A DNA stretch of 64,000 nt from Peptoniphilus_A olsenii (GTDB taxonomy: Bacteria > Bacillota > Clostridia > Tissierellales > Peptoniphilaceae). The DNA is taken from positions 1-64,000 of the forward strand of contig NZ_JBEPMA010000004.1 in the NCBI RefSeq assembly GCF_040545475.1, in the 5' to 3' direction. Position numbers and translations under genes: made by a program. Positions 17,192 to 25,995 of the stretch are shown here, one piece after another (positions within the stretch are counted from its first letter, which is position 1; the number at the start of each line of letters is the position of its first letter). The notes under the pieces are model-generated. The model had not been told where the DNA came from and searched no databases. It saw only the letters and a program-made list of their open reading frames with translations.

Positions 17192-18167
17192 TGGAGCATA
17201 TTTGTTCTATGGAAGAGAGAAATATCTTATAGAAAATGCAATTAAATATTTAACTGTCAAATATGTTAAAGATACTTCAGCTTTTAATTTAACTAAACTG
17301 GATGGCAAAACTTGTAGCCCTAGCGAGATTATTGATGCTTGCGAAACATATCCTATAATGAGCGACAAGAAAATAGTAATTGTAAAAGATGTAGTTGAAT
17401 TTGTAAGCGAAAATGATTTAAATAAAAGCTTTTTTGATTTTTTAGATAATTTGTCTGATTTTGTAATATTAATTTTTTGGGATAGATCTAATATTAAAAA
17501 AACTACAAAAATATATAAATATTTCAAAAAGAAAAACAGGGATATGGAATTTCCTAAATTAAAGAATATAGATTTAACTAATTTTGTAAAAGGTTATTTG
17601 ATTCGCAAAGGTAAAAAAATCAAGCCATTTGATGTATCCTATTTAATAGATATGTCAAATTATAATTCTCGCAATGAAGACATAACTTTATTGGATTTAA
17701 AGTCAGAACTTGACAAGATAGTATCTCTAAACTCATCAGAAGTTATAACTAAAAAAGATATAGATGCAAGTATCAGCGAAGGTATAGATACTAATATTTT
17801 TAATTTTTTAGATGCACTGATGAATAGGAATGCAGAAGTGGCATTAATTGAACTTGATAATTTATATAAATTAAATGAGCCTATTTTAAAAATATTTACA
17901 ATGGTAATAAGGCAAGTCAAAAATTTCCTATCATATATTTCTTTAAAGGAAAAAGGCTATTCTAATTTTGAAATAATGAATATAATAGGAGTCAAAAATT
18001 TTGAATTAAAAAAAATAAGTGGAATGTCTAAAAATTTCAATAAAACATTTTTGGTTGAATTCTATGACGAGCTATTAAAAGCAGATGAACTTTTAAAAAC
18101 AACTTCAATTGAAGACAAATTGATAATGGAGTCTTTGATTGTTAAATATTGTGTAAAACTTACTTGA
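17154..18167 (+). CDS. holA: DNA polymerase III delta subunit
   Basis: 337 residues, a normal length for the clamp-loader delta subunit, which opens the beta sliding clamp during replication. Family features are the N-terminal YLFYGREKYLIENAI and the central VIVKDV...FLDNLSDFVILIFWD stretch, with an all-helical C terminus. It overlaps the end of comEC by 38 bases, with a GGGAG ribosome site inside comEC. Position between comEC and rpsT is the conserved Firmicute arrangement. The -35 of the rpsT promoter lies over its last codons. Confidence 0.88.
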   Translation: MNYKKIYSADIHNGAYLFYGREKYLIENAIKYLTVKYVKDTSAFNLTKLDGKTCSPSEIIDACETYPIMSDKKIVIVKDVVEFVSENDLNKSFFDFLDNLSDFVILIFWDRSNIKKTTKIYKYFKKKNRDMEFPKLKNIDLTNFVKGYLIRKGKKIKPFDVSYLIDMSNYNSRNEDITLLDLKSELDKIVSLNSSEVITKKDIDASISEGIDTNIFNFLDALMNRNAEVALIELDNLYKLNEPILKIFTMVIRQVKNFLSYISLKEKGYSNFEIMNIIGVKNFELKKISGMSKNFNKTFLVEFYDELLKADELLKTTSIEDKLIMESLIVKYCVKLT

Positions 18168-18192
18168 AATTCTAGTAAATTCATGGTAGAAT
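18164..18192 (+). promoter_or_regulatory. Promoter of rpsT
   Basis: TTGAAA (18164-18169), a 17-bp spacer and TAGAAT (18187-18192), about 35 bp before the rpsT start. Confidence 0.7.
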
Positions 18193-18226
18193 AGCAAATG
18201 CGTTAAATTATTTGGAGGTGAAATAA

Positions 18227-18496
18227 ATGGCAAATATTAAATCAGCTATCAAAAGAATTGATGTAGCAAGAAGAAACACTGAAAGAAACAAACCAGTAAA
18301 AACTGAAATGAAAAATGCAATCAAAAAATTTAATCAAGCAATTGATCAAGATAGAATTGATGATGCAAAAGAACTTTTAATTGTTGCAGATAAAAAACTT
18401 AAAAGAGCTGCTACAAAAAATGTAATCCACAAAAAACAAGCTTCTAGAAAAATTAGTCGACTAGCAAAGAAGCTTAACGACAAGATTGCAGGCTAA
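18227..18496 (+). CDS. rpsT: 30S ribosomal protein bS20
   Basis: 89 residues, strongly basic, beginning ANIKSAIKRIDVARRNTERN, the bS20 signature. It binds 16S rRNA early in small-subunit assembly. TTTGGAGGTG ribosome site, own promoter upstream and a terminator directly after the stop, so it can be expressed apart from comEC-holA. In many spore-formers gpr and spoIIP follow; here they do not. Confidence 0.97.
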   Translation: MANIKSAIKRIDVARRNTERNKPVKTEMKNAIKKFNQAIDQDRIDDAKELLIVADKKLKRAATKNVIHKKQASRKISRLAKKLNDKIAG

Positions 18497-18528
18497 GAGA
18501 AATTTTCCCGGGAAAGTTTCTCTATTTT
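18496..18528 (+). terminator. Terminator of rpsT
   Basis: AGAGAAA / TTTCTCT outer stem with an inner TTTCCC/GGGAAA pairing, then ATTTTT. It follows the rpsT stop directly. Confidence 0.8.
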
Positions 18529-18550
18529 TAATTTACAATATTATTTAATA

Positions 18551-18597
18551 AAAAAGACTCTATATCTATGAAATTAACATTTGATATAGAGTTTCTT
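18551..18597 (-). terminator. Terminator of lepA-hemW
   Basis: ACTCTATATC (18557-18566) pairs with GATATAGAGT (18583-18592), with U-rich flanks on both strands. It lies directly after the minus-strand hemW stop. Confidence 0.7.
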
Positions 18598-19737
18598 TTA
18601 TTTTAGAAAATCAAGTTCCACTTGGTTCGATAAATCTCGACCTTTAGATGTTAGTTTGATATTATATTTATTCTTTTCGACTAATCCATTTAAAATATTT
18701 TTATCAAGTTCATATTTATATAAATTTTCAAAATCAATATTAAATCTTTTATTAATTTCTTCTATATTTACACCATCGTTTAACCTTATTCCCATTATTA
18801 TGAATTCATTTATCCTATCTTGTATAGACAAAGTTTCTGAAAAAGTAATTGGTTTTTTATTTTTATCTATAAAACTGTAATAGTCATTGAAATTAGAAGA
18901 GTTTGTATACCTCAAGTTTTCAATATTTGATGATGAAGACATACCAAAAGATATATAATCTTTTAATTTCCAATATCTAATATTATGTCTACATTTATAA
19001 CCATCTTTAGCAAAATTTGAAATTTCGTACTGTTCGTAATTCATATCCCTTAATTTTTCAACAATATAATGATACATTTTGCGGTCAGTTATTTCGCCTA
19101 TAAATGGAGAATCATCATGTTGATACATTTCAAATAACTTGGTATTTTCTTCTAATATCAGAGAATAATAAGATATATGTGTGGGATTAAGTTTTTTAAT
19201 CTCATCTAATGAGTTTTCAATATCTTTAAATTTCTGTTGGGGAAGAGAAGACATTAAATCAATATTTATATTATTTATATTGGCTTTATTTGCATTTTCA
19301 ACAGCCTTATAAATTTGTTTTTTAGTGTGAATTCTGCCAATAGTTTTTAATATTTTATCATTAAATGACTGAGCACCTATTGAAATTCTGTTTATACCAA
19401 AAGATTTATAAGCATTCGCTTTTGTAAGAGTTAAAGAGTTGGGATTAGTTTCTATCGTTATTTCCGCATCGGATTTTATTTCATATCTATTTAATAAATC
19501 AAATAAATCACCGATATATTTTTCATCAACTGAAGATGGTGTTCCTCCTCCAATAAAAATTGTGTCAATAATTCTATTTTTTAGGAGTTCATCATAAAGC
19601 ATAATTTCTTTTTTCAAATATTTAAAATATTTTCCAACTTGATTTTTATCAATAATAGAAGAGCAGAAATCACAATAGTGACATCTACTCTCACAAAAAG
19701 GAATATGGATATAAATTCCTGTATTAATTTTCTTCAT
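18598..19737 (-). CDS. hemW: HemW-like radical-SAM heme chaperone (HemN-like)
   Basis: About 379 residues. The radical-SAM motif CESRCHYCDF near the N terminus includes the extra Cys-adjacent residues of the HemN/HemW group; FIGGGTPSS, ETNPNSLT and RISIGAQSF are typical. HemW proteins bind heme and lack true coproporphyrinogen oxidase activity; no heme-synthesis genes are in the window. The start MKKINTGIYIHIPFC is chosen because the longer frame reads back through lepA. ATGATG overlaps the last codons of lepA, so translation is probably coupled. lepA-hemW adjacency is conserved in Firmicutes, usually followed by hrcA. Confidence 0.88.
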   Translation of the reverse strand: MKKINTGIYIHIPFCESRCHYCDFCSSIIDKNQVGKYFKYLKKEIMLYDELLKNRIIDTIFIGGGTPSSVDEKYIGDLFDLLNRYEIKSDAEITIETNPNSLTLTKANAYKSFGINRISIGAQSFNDKILKTIGRIHTKKQIYKAVENANKANINNINIDLMSSLPQQKFKDIENSLDEIKKLNPTHISYYSLILEENTKLFEMYQHDDSPFIGEITDRKMYHYIVEKLRDMNYEQYEISNFAKDGYKCRHNIRYWKLKDYISFGMSSSSNIENLRYTNSSNFNDYYSFIDKNKKPITFSETLSIQDRINEFIIMGIRLNDGVNIEEINKRFNIDFENLYKYELDKNILNGLVEKNKYNIKLTSKGRDLSNQVELDFLK

Positions 19738-21535
19738 CATATTTAAGCACAGCCAAAAATGCATCTTGTGGAATATCGACATTGCCCACTGTACGCATTC
19801 TCTTTTTACCTTCTTTTTGCTTTTCAAGAAGCTTTCTTTTTCTTGAAATATCTCCGCCATAACATTTCGCAAGTACATCTTTTCTAAGGGCTCTTATAGT
19901 TTCCCTTGCGATTATTTTATTGCCGATTGCAGCTTGTATAGGCACAGCAAATTGTTGACGAGGTATAACATCTTTTAATTTTTCACATATTTTTCTTGCT
20001 CTTTGATATGCATTAGACTCGTGAACAATAATAGAAAAAGCATCCACAAGTTCTTCGTTAATCAAAATATCTAATTTTACAAGTTTAGACTCTTGATATC
20101 CGCAAAGTTCATAGTCATAAGAAGCATAACCACGAGTTTTTGATTTTAATGCGTCAAAAAAGTCATATATAACTTCATTAAGGGGCATCTCATAAGTTAT
20201 TAAAGCCCTAGTCTCTTCCAGATATTGCATATCTTTAAATACGCCACGTCTGTTTTGGCATAATTCCATAACTGCACCTACGAAATCAGTTGGAGTCATA
20301 ATTTCTGCTTTCACAATTGGCTCTTCCATGTATTCTATCTCAGTTGGTTCAGGTAAATTAGTAGGGTTTTGAATTTCTAAGAACTCGCCATTTTTTTTCA
20401 AAACTTTGTAAATTACAGATGGGGCAGTAGTTACAATATTCAAATCAAATTCTCTTTCGAGTCTTTCTTGGATTATTTCCATATGCAGTAGCCCTAAGAA
20501 TCCACATCTAAAACCAAAACCAAGGGCAACTGAGGTTTCAGGTTCGAAAACTAGTGCTGCATCATTTACTTGCAGTTTTTCTAATGCTTCACGCACTTCG
20601 TTGTATTCTTCACCTTCTCCTGGGTAAATACCAGAAAAAACCATAGGCACAACTTTTTTATAACCAGGCATAGGTTCTTCAGTTGGATTTGATTTAGAAG
20701 TTATAGTGTCTCCTACACGTGCATCTTTTACATTTTTAATAGATGCTGTTATATAACCAACCTCGCCGGCACTTAATGAGTCTAAAGTTATATGCCCATT
20801 TGCGATTACTCCGACCTCTACTACTTCAAAAGTTTTGCCAGTTGCCATCATCAGAATCTCGTCACCTGGTTTGATACTTCCATCTATAATTCGCACATGA
20901 CAAATTACTCCTCTGTAAGAATCGTAAATAGAATCAAATATCAATGCTTTTAGAGGTTTATTAATATCACCAGATGGGCAAGTTACATTATCTACTATAT
21001 GATGAAGCACATCGTCTATACCTATTCCTTCTTTTGCAGAAATTAATGGAATGTTTTCAGTATCTAGCCCAATAATATCTTCAATTTCAAGTTTAATTTC
21101 TTCAGGTCTGGCACTAGGAAGATCAATTTTATTTATTACGGGAATAAGCTCTAAATCCTGATCAATTGCCAAATATACATTTCCCAAAGTTTGAGCCTCA
21201 ACACCTTGCGAGGCATCGACAACAACAATAGCCCCCTCGCAAGCTGCAAGAGAACGTGACACTTCATAGTTAAAGTCGACATGCCCAGGAGTATCTATTA
21301 AATTAAGTATATATTCTTTGCCATCTCTATCATCTTTATATATAAGTCTTATGGCTTTTAGTTTTATTGTAATTCCTCGCTCACGTTCAAGATCCATAGA
21401 ATCCAAAACTTGTGCTTCCATTTCTCTTTTAGTAAGCATTCCAGTAGATTCTATTAGTCTATCTGCTAATGTAGATTTTCCGTGATCAATGTGGGCAATT
21501 ATAGAAAAATTTCTAATATTTTCCTGATTGTTCAA
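19724..21535 (-). CDS. lepA: Elongation factor 4 (back-translocating GTPase)
   Basis: 603 residues, full length. The GTPase motifs are all visible: G1 AHIDHGKST, switch RERGITI, DTPGHVDF and NKIDLP. The LepA-specific C-terminal domain ends GNVDIPQDAFLAVLKYD. EF4 acts on stalled or mistranslocated ribosomes and helps 30S assembly. Overlaps hemW by 14 bases downstream. The gene lies 47 bases after lepB on the same strand, so the three may form one transcript. Confidence 0.96.
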   Translation of the reverse strand: MNNQENIRNFSIIAHIDHGKSTLADRLIESTGMLTKREMEAQVLDSMDLERERGITIKLKAIRLIYKDDRDGKEYILNLIDTPGHVDFNYEVSRSLAACEGAIVVVDASQGVEAQTLGNVYLAIDQDLELIPVINKIDLPSARPEEIKLEIEDIIGLDTENIPLISAKEGIGIDDVLHHIVDNVTCPSGDINKPLKALIFDSIYDSYRGVICHVRIIDGSIKPGDEILMMATGKTFEVVEVGVIANGHITLDSLSAGEVGYITASIKNVKDARVGDTITSKSNPTEEPMPGYKKVVPMVFSGIYPGEGEEYNEVREALEKLQVNDAALVFEPETSVALGFGFRCGFLGLLHMEIIQERLEREFDLNIVTTAPSVIYKVLKKNGEFLEIQNPTNLPEPTEIEYMEEPIVKAEIMTPTDFVGAVMELCQNRRGVFKDMQYLEETRALITYEMPLNEVIYDFFDALKSKTRGYASYDYELCGYQESKLVKLDILINEELVDAFSIIVHESNAYQRARKICEKLKDVIPRQQFAVPIQAAIGNKIIARETIRALRKDVLAKCYGGDISRKRKLLEKQKEGKKRMRTVGNVDIPQDAFLAVLKYDEEN

Positions 21536-21582
21536 ATGTTACCTCCGTTAAATTGTATATAATAAGTAGTTCTTAAATTATT

Positions 21583-22092
21583 TTAGATTTTGCCTTTATT
21601 TGAAAAGGGAAGAATTCTAAAATAAGCTACAGACTTTATTCTGTCTTTTTCAATTGGACCAAAGTATCTTGAGTCCGTGCTCTTACCAGGTAGTCTATTA
21701 TCTCCCATGACAAAATATTCATTAGGCCTTAATGTAAATTTCTCTACATCAGAGTGAGTTGTATCACTTGAAGTATAGTTTTCTTCCAATACCTCACCAT
21801 TTAAAATGACTTTACCATCTTTAAACTCAATTGTATCTCCACCTTTGGCAACAACTCTTTTAATATAATTTCTATTGTCGTTTGGGGGGCTAATAACTAC
21901 AATTTCACCGGTATTTATTTCAGTAAATCGTCTGTAAGAAAGACATATTAATTTGTCTTTTTCGTGTAGTGTGGGTTCCATTGATTGGCCATTTACTACA
22001 GCAATATTAAAAATAAAATTTCTTATGAATAATGCAATTAAAACTGCAATTAAAATTGTAAATAAAAAGGACAAACCTTCATTTTTTTTCAA
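21583..22092 (-). CDS. lepB: Signal peptidase I
   Basis: About 169 residues from TTG at 22092, which has GGAG upstream (ATTGGAGATGATTAT); an open frame from GTG at 22152 would add 20 residues without a ribosome site. One N-terminal membrane helix (LSFLFTILIAVLIALFI), catalytic Ser in NGQSMEPTL, catalytic Lys in YIKRVVAKGGD, and the box MGDNRLPGKSTDSRYFG. It removes signal peptides of exported proteins, such as those encoded at 22278, 24667 and 59808, on the outer membrane face. It is located upstream of lepA in the same direction. Confidence 0.9.
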   Translation of the reverse strand: MKKNEGLSFLFTILIAVLIALFIRNFIFNIAVVNGQSMEPTLHEKDKLICLSYRRFTEINTGEIVVISPPNDNRNYIKRVVAKGGDTIEFKDGKVILNGEVLEENYTSSDTTHSDVEKFTLRPNEYFVMGDNRLPGKSTDSRYFGPIEKDRIKSVAYFRILPFSNKGKI

Positions 22093-22277
22093 ATAATCAT
22101 CTCCAATACTACATATTTTATCATAAATTGAAAAAAGATAGTACAGGTACACAATAATAGAGCTTAAAAAATTATACAGAAAGAATACAAAAAATTTATC
22201 AAATATATGAAAACGAATGCAAAAATTTAATTGATATGTGTTATTATATAATCATAATATAAAAAGGAGGATTTTTT

Positions 22278-24425
22278 ATGAAAAAAACCAACAAAAAGTT
22301 TTTGTCATTGTTTTTGGCATTAATTTTAATGCTTAGTACTTTTCAGTCAGTTTTTGCTGTAAGCGACGAAATTGATTCAGTAGAAAAGTTACAGGCACTA
22401 GAACTTCTTGACAAAGACAATTCAGAAGAGACGTTAGACAAAAAGCTCAACAGAGCTGAAGGTCTGACAATGGTTTTGAAATCTCTAGGTTATTCTCAAG
22501 AGATTTCAGAAGATGAAGCAAATATTAAATTGAATCCATTTACAGATGTTGCTGACTGGTTTAAAGGGTATGCTGGACTTGGATTTGATTTAAATATTGC
22601 AAAAGGTAAGTCAGAAGATAAATATTATCCTAAAGAAAATTTAAGTAAGAGAGAATTTATATCTTTTATTTTGAGAGGTTTATCTTATGATAGTGTAAAA
22701 TCTTATGTTGATGCAGAAAGTATTTCTAAAGAAATAGGACTTATTTCAAAAGATGATGATATCAATTCTAATATTACAAAAAGAGAAGCTGCACAATATA
22801 TTATTAATTCTTTAAATCAAAAGATTAACGATAATACTGGCTATACTTTGGGAGAACTTTTAGTTAAAAAAGGTTCTATAACTGAAGAAAAAGCAAAAGA
22901 AATAGGTATAGTATTTGGAGAATTATCAGAAGAAGGAGTTCATATTTTATATTTCAATGACTTTCATGGAAATGTTGCAGAAGAAGTAACAGGCAAAAAG
23001 AGAAATATGGGCATGTCTAAAATGGTAGGCTATGTTAATGAATTTAAAGAAAAACATCCTAATACTATAGTTCTATCTGGTGGAGATAACTATCAAGGTA
23101 CTAGTGATGCAAATCTTACTTTTGGAAAACCTGTAACTGCTATGATGAAAGGCATGGGCACAGTAGCATCTGCTGTGGGTAATCATGAATTTGATTGGGG
23201 AGCAGAAAGAATTGAAACTTGGGGTAAGGATGGTGATTTCACTTATCTAGCTTCAAATATATATGATAAAAATACCAATGAGCCAGTAAAGTGGGCAAAA
23301 CCATATATGATTATTGAAAAAAATAGTATGAAAATTGGTTTAATTGGTCTTGCTCATCCCGAAACATCAACGCTTACGAAAGCAGAATACATTGAAGGAT
23401 ATGAATTTAAAGATCCAATTGAAAGTGCAAAATATTGGGTTCAGTATCTAACTTCTGGAAAAGCAGAAGAAGGAAAACCTGATGTTATAGTTGCATTAAC
23501 TCATCTAGATTCTGATCAAAATAAAGATTCTAAAGAGATTACTGGCAATGCAGCTGAACTTGCAAAAAGTGTTCCAGGACTTAATGCAGTTTTATCAGCT
23601 CACTCACATAGAACAGTAAGTGGGGAAGTAAATGGCATTGATATCTTACAAGCGTATTGTTATGGTAGAGCCATTGGTGATTTAGAAATAAATATTGATG
23701 AAAACCAAAAAGTAGATGTAACTACAAAAATAGTAGAAGGAAGTAAAATCAAAAATAATATCTTAAAAGACACTGAAACTGAAAAATTCTATACTGATTT
23801 ACAAGAAGAACTAAAACCTATCAAAGGTGAGTTACTTGGTGAAGCTAGTGAAGAGTTTACTCATGAAAGAAGTTCTAAAGGCTCTAATACACTTTTAGGA
23901 TATTGGGCTTGTGAAGTTATGGCAGAAAAAACAAATGCTCAAGTCGCAATTCAAAATGGTGGAGGACTTAGAAGAACTCTTGAAAAAGGTCAAATAACAA
24001 TGGGAGATTTATATGAAATTATGCCTTTTGACAATTATCTTGTGGTAATGGATTTAAAGGGTGCCGATTTGAAAAAAGCAATTGACCATGGTATAAATAT
24101 GCCAAAGACTACAGATGGTGCTTTTAGTGGACTAATTGTAGAATATGACAAAAATCTTCTTTACGGAGAGCAAATTACTAAAATTACTCTACAAGATGGA
24201 ACTCCTGTTGATATGAACAAAACTTATAGAGTTGTTGTCAATGACTTCATGTTTACAGGTGGCGATGGTTATGATTTTTCAAATGCAACAAATGTAGATG
24301 AAACTTATATCCCAATTAGAGATGTACTAGTAGAAAAAATTAAAAAAGAAAAAACTATTACACCTAAGCCAATAGATTATATAAAAGAAGTTTCAGAAGT
24401 TGCAAATATGCCAAAAGCTGCTTAA
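22278..24425 (+). CDS. Secreted 5'-nucleotidase/2',3'-cyclic phosphodiesterase-type protein with SLH-like repeats
   Basis: 715 residues. A signal peptide (KKFLSLFLALILMLSTFQSVFA) precedes ~170 residues resembling two S-layer-homology modules (LNRAEGLTMVLKSLG, FTDVADWFKGYAGLGF, LSKREFISFILRGL), which bind wall polymers. From ~residue 225 there is a calcineurin-like phosphoesterase with metal ligands in YFNDFHGN, GGDNYQG, GNHEFDWG and SAHSHR, then the 5'-nucleotidase C-terminal domain (AIQNGGGLRRTL, MPFDNYLVVMDLKG, FMFTGGDGYDF). It probably frees nucleosides from extracellular nucleotides at the cell surface. AGGAGG ribosome site and single gene with its own terminator. The SLH call is by pattern only. 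Confidence 0.85.
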   Translation: MKKTNKKFLSLFLALILMLSTFQSVFAVSDEIDSVEKLQALELLDKDNSEETLDKKLNRAEGLTMVLKSLGYSQEISEDEANIKLNPFTDVADWFKGYAGLGFDLNIAKGKSEDKYYPKENLSKREFISFILRGLSYDSVKSYVDAESISKEIGLISKDDDINSNITKREAAQYIINSLNQKINDNTGYTLGELLVKKGSITEEKAKEIGIVFGELSEEGVHILYFNDFHGNVAEEVTGKKRNMGMSKMVGYVNEFKEKHPNTIVLSGGDNYQGTSDANLTFGKPVTAMMKGMGTVASAVGNHEFDWGAERIETWGKDGDFTYLASNIYDKNTNEPVKWAKPYMIIEKNSMKIGLIGLAHPETSTLTKAEYIEGYEFKDPIESAKYWVQYLTSGKAEEGKPDVIVALTHLDSDQNKDSKEITGNAAELAKSVPGLNAVLSAHSHRTVSGEVNGIDILQAYCYGRAIGDLEINIDENQKVDVTTKIVEGSKIKNNILKDTETEKFYTDLQEELKPIKGELLGEASEEFTHERSSKGSNTLLGYWACEVMAEKTNAQVAIQNGGGLRRTLEKGQITMGDLYEIMPFDNYLVVMDLKGADLKKAIDHGINMPKTTDGAFSGLIVEYDKNLLYGEQITKITLQDGTPVDMNKTYRVVVNDFMFTGGDGYDFSNATNVDETYIPIRDVLVEKIKKEKTITPKPIDYIKEVSEVANMPKAA

Positions 24426-24442
24426 CAAAAATATTCAATATA

Positions 24443-24484
24443 AAAAGATGCTGCAGATTTTATAATTTAGCAGCATCTTTTTAT
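24443..24484 (+). terminator. Terminator of the 5'-nucleotidase gene
   Basis: A perfect 12-bp stem AAAAGATGCTGC / GCAGCATCTTTT with a 15-base loop and T run. The 180 bases from here to the next gene are A/T-rich with no further feature seen. Confidence 0.85.
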
Positions 24485-24666
24485 AATTAAGTTTAATAAA
24501 TCAACTTTTAAACATTTATCAGCAGATAGATAAAAAACTTTTAAAAATACATAAATAAAACTGAAAAATATCAATTAAAAATATTATGCATAAATATTTA
24601 ATTTTTAATTCTGTAAATGCTTATCATTGTTTTAAATAAATAATTAAATAAAAAAAGGAGAATTAC

Positions 24667-25818
24667 ATGAAGATAAAAAATTTATTATCATCGGTTATAT
24701 TTCTATCATTATTACTTATGAATGTTTTTGCAAATAATTTATACAACGACAGTGAAATGCGTGCATATTATGATAATCAAATGAATCATCGAGATTATTT
24801 AGTATTAAAAGCAAAAGTTATCGAAGTCCAATATGATGATACTGATGAGTTGCGAGATGTTCCTCTAGAAGCTGACATAAGATATCAACATTTAAAAATA
24901 AAAATATTAAATGGTAATTATAAGAATGAAGAATTAATAATAAAACACACAATTGAGAGAATTATGCCAGGTAATTATATATTCAAACCTGGAGATAGAC
25001 TTTTGCTCAGGGTTACAGAAAAAAATGCAAAAATAGATACAGTTAAGATTGAAGAAAAAGTAAGAGACACTCAAGTTATAATTATCACAATTTTATTTAT
25101 AACTTTATTGATACTATTTGGAAAATTATCTGGTTTAAAAACTTTATTATCTTTGGTACTTACTCTTGGTTTAATATTTGGGGTGTATATTCCTCTTATT
25201 TTAAAAAGATTTAATCCATTGTTGACATCGGTTTTTATTTCAATTATTTCCGTTGTAGTTGCATTATTAATTATAATGGGCAAAAATTTAAAAACAAAAG
25301 TAGCAATCATTGGCACTATATGTGGAATTATTTGTTCAGCTATTTTATCGGTTATATTTGGAAAATTCACAAAACTTACTGGATTTACTAATGAAAGTGC
25401 TATTAGTTTATTTTATATACCTCATTTTCGAGATATGAATTTTCAAGGAATACTTTATGGAACAATTTTAATTGGAGCAGTGGGAGCAATTATGGATATA
25501 GCTACTTCTATTTCCACTTCTCTTTATGAACTCAAAAATATAAATAAGGATATTTCAAAAAAAGAATTGTTTAAATCTGGTATAAATATAGGAAAAGATA
25601 TATTGGGCTCCATGTCAAATACTTTAATTCTTGCATATGTAGGAAGTACATTACACATGATAATACTTTTTATAGTTTATAAAATTCAAATTATAGAAAT
25701 AATAAATCTAGATGAAGTTGCTTCTGAAATTGTACGTTCTGTTGCAGGTAGTATTGCTTTACTTTTGACTATACCATTTACTGTCATAGTTGGGGCTAAT
25801 TTGTTTAGCAAAAAATAA
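24667..25818 (+). CDS. YibE/F-family membrane protein
   Basis: 383 residues: a signal-anchor or signal peptide at the N terminus, an extracytoplasmic ~110-residue domain (LRDVPLEADIRYQHLKIKIL, then FKPGDRLLLRVTEK), and seven or eight transmembrane helices. The family motif is visible in GAVGAIMDIATSISTSL and LILAYVGSTLHMIIL. YibE/F proteins are widespread in Firmicutes, but their role is not established. AAAAGGAG ribosome site. It appears monocistronic and lies just before the hrcA heat-shock operon without sharing its promoter. Confidence 0.8.
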   Translation: MKIKNLLSSVIFLSLLLMNVFANNLYNDSEMRAYYDNQMNHRDYLVLKAKVIEVQYDDTDELRDVPLEADIRYQHLKIKILNGNYKNEELIIKHTIERIMPGNYIFKPGDRLLLRVTEKNAKIDTVKIEEKVRDTQVIIITILFITLLILFGKLSGLKTLLSLVLTLGLIFGVYIPLILKRFNPLLTSVFISIISVVVALLIIMGKNLKTKVAIIGTICGIICSAILSVIFGKFTKLTGFTNESAISLFYIPHFRDMNFQGILYGTILIGAVGAIMDIATSISTSLYELKNINKDISKKELFKSGINIGKDILGSMSNTLILAYVGSTLHMIILFIVYKIQIIEIINLDEVASEIVRSVAGSIALLLTIPFTVIVGANLFSKK

Positions 25819-25916
25819 TTTTATATAAATTAAAATATTTTATAAAAATACAAGTGCATAATTTTGAAAATATATTTCAAATGTCAAAAAAGGTTGAAAA
25901 AATATATAGTAAACCC

Positions 25917-25945
25917 TTGACAAAAGTTATGGAAGGTCTTAATAT
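25917..25945 (+). promoter_or_regulatory. Promoter of the hrcA-grpE-dnaK operon
   Basis: TTGACA (25917-25922), 17-bp spacer, TAATAT (25940-25945), a near-consensus sigma-A promoter. The CIRCE operator begins ten bases after the -10, in the position to block transcription. Confidence 0.85.
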
Positions 25946-25954
25946 ATAAATATA

Positions 25955-25981
25955 CTAGCACTCGGATAGAGTGAGTGCTAA
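25955..25981. promoter_or_regulatory. CIRCE operator (HrcA-binding site)
   Basis: CTAGCACTC-N9-GAGTGCTAA differs from the CIRCE consensus TTAGCACTC-N9-GAGTGCTAA at one base. It lies between the promoter and the hrcA ribosome site. HrcA binds it to repress the operon and is released on heat shock. Confidence 0.97.
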
Positions 25982-25995
25982 TAAAGGAGGAGATT

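Noticed and set aside
19738..19878. N-terminal extension of hemW through lepA
   Set aside because: It reads lepA in another frame; HemW homologues start near the IHIPFCESRC motif.
25975..25995. GTG start for hrcA at 25975
   Set aside because: It lies inside the CIRCE operator and upstream of the AAAGGAGGAG ribosome site; ATG 25996 is the natural start.
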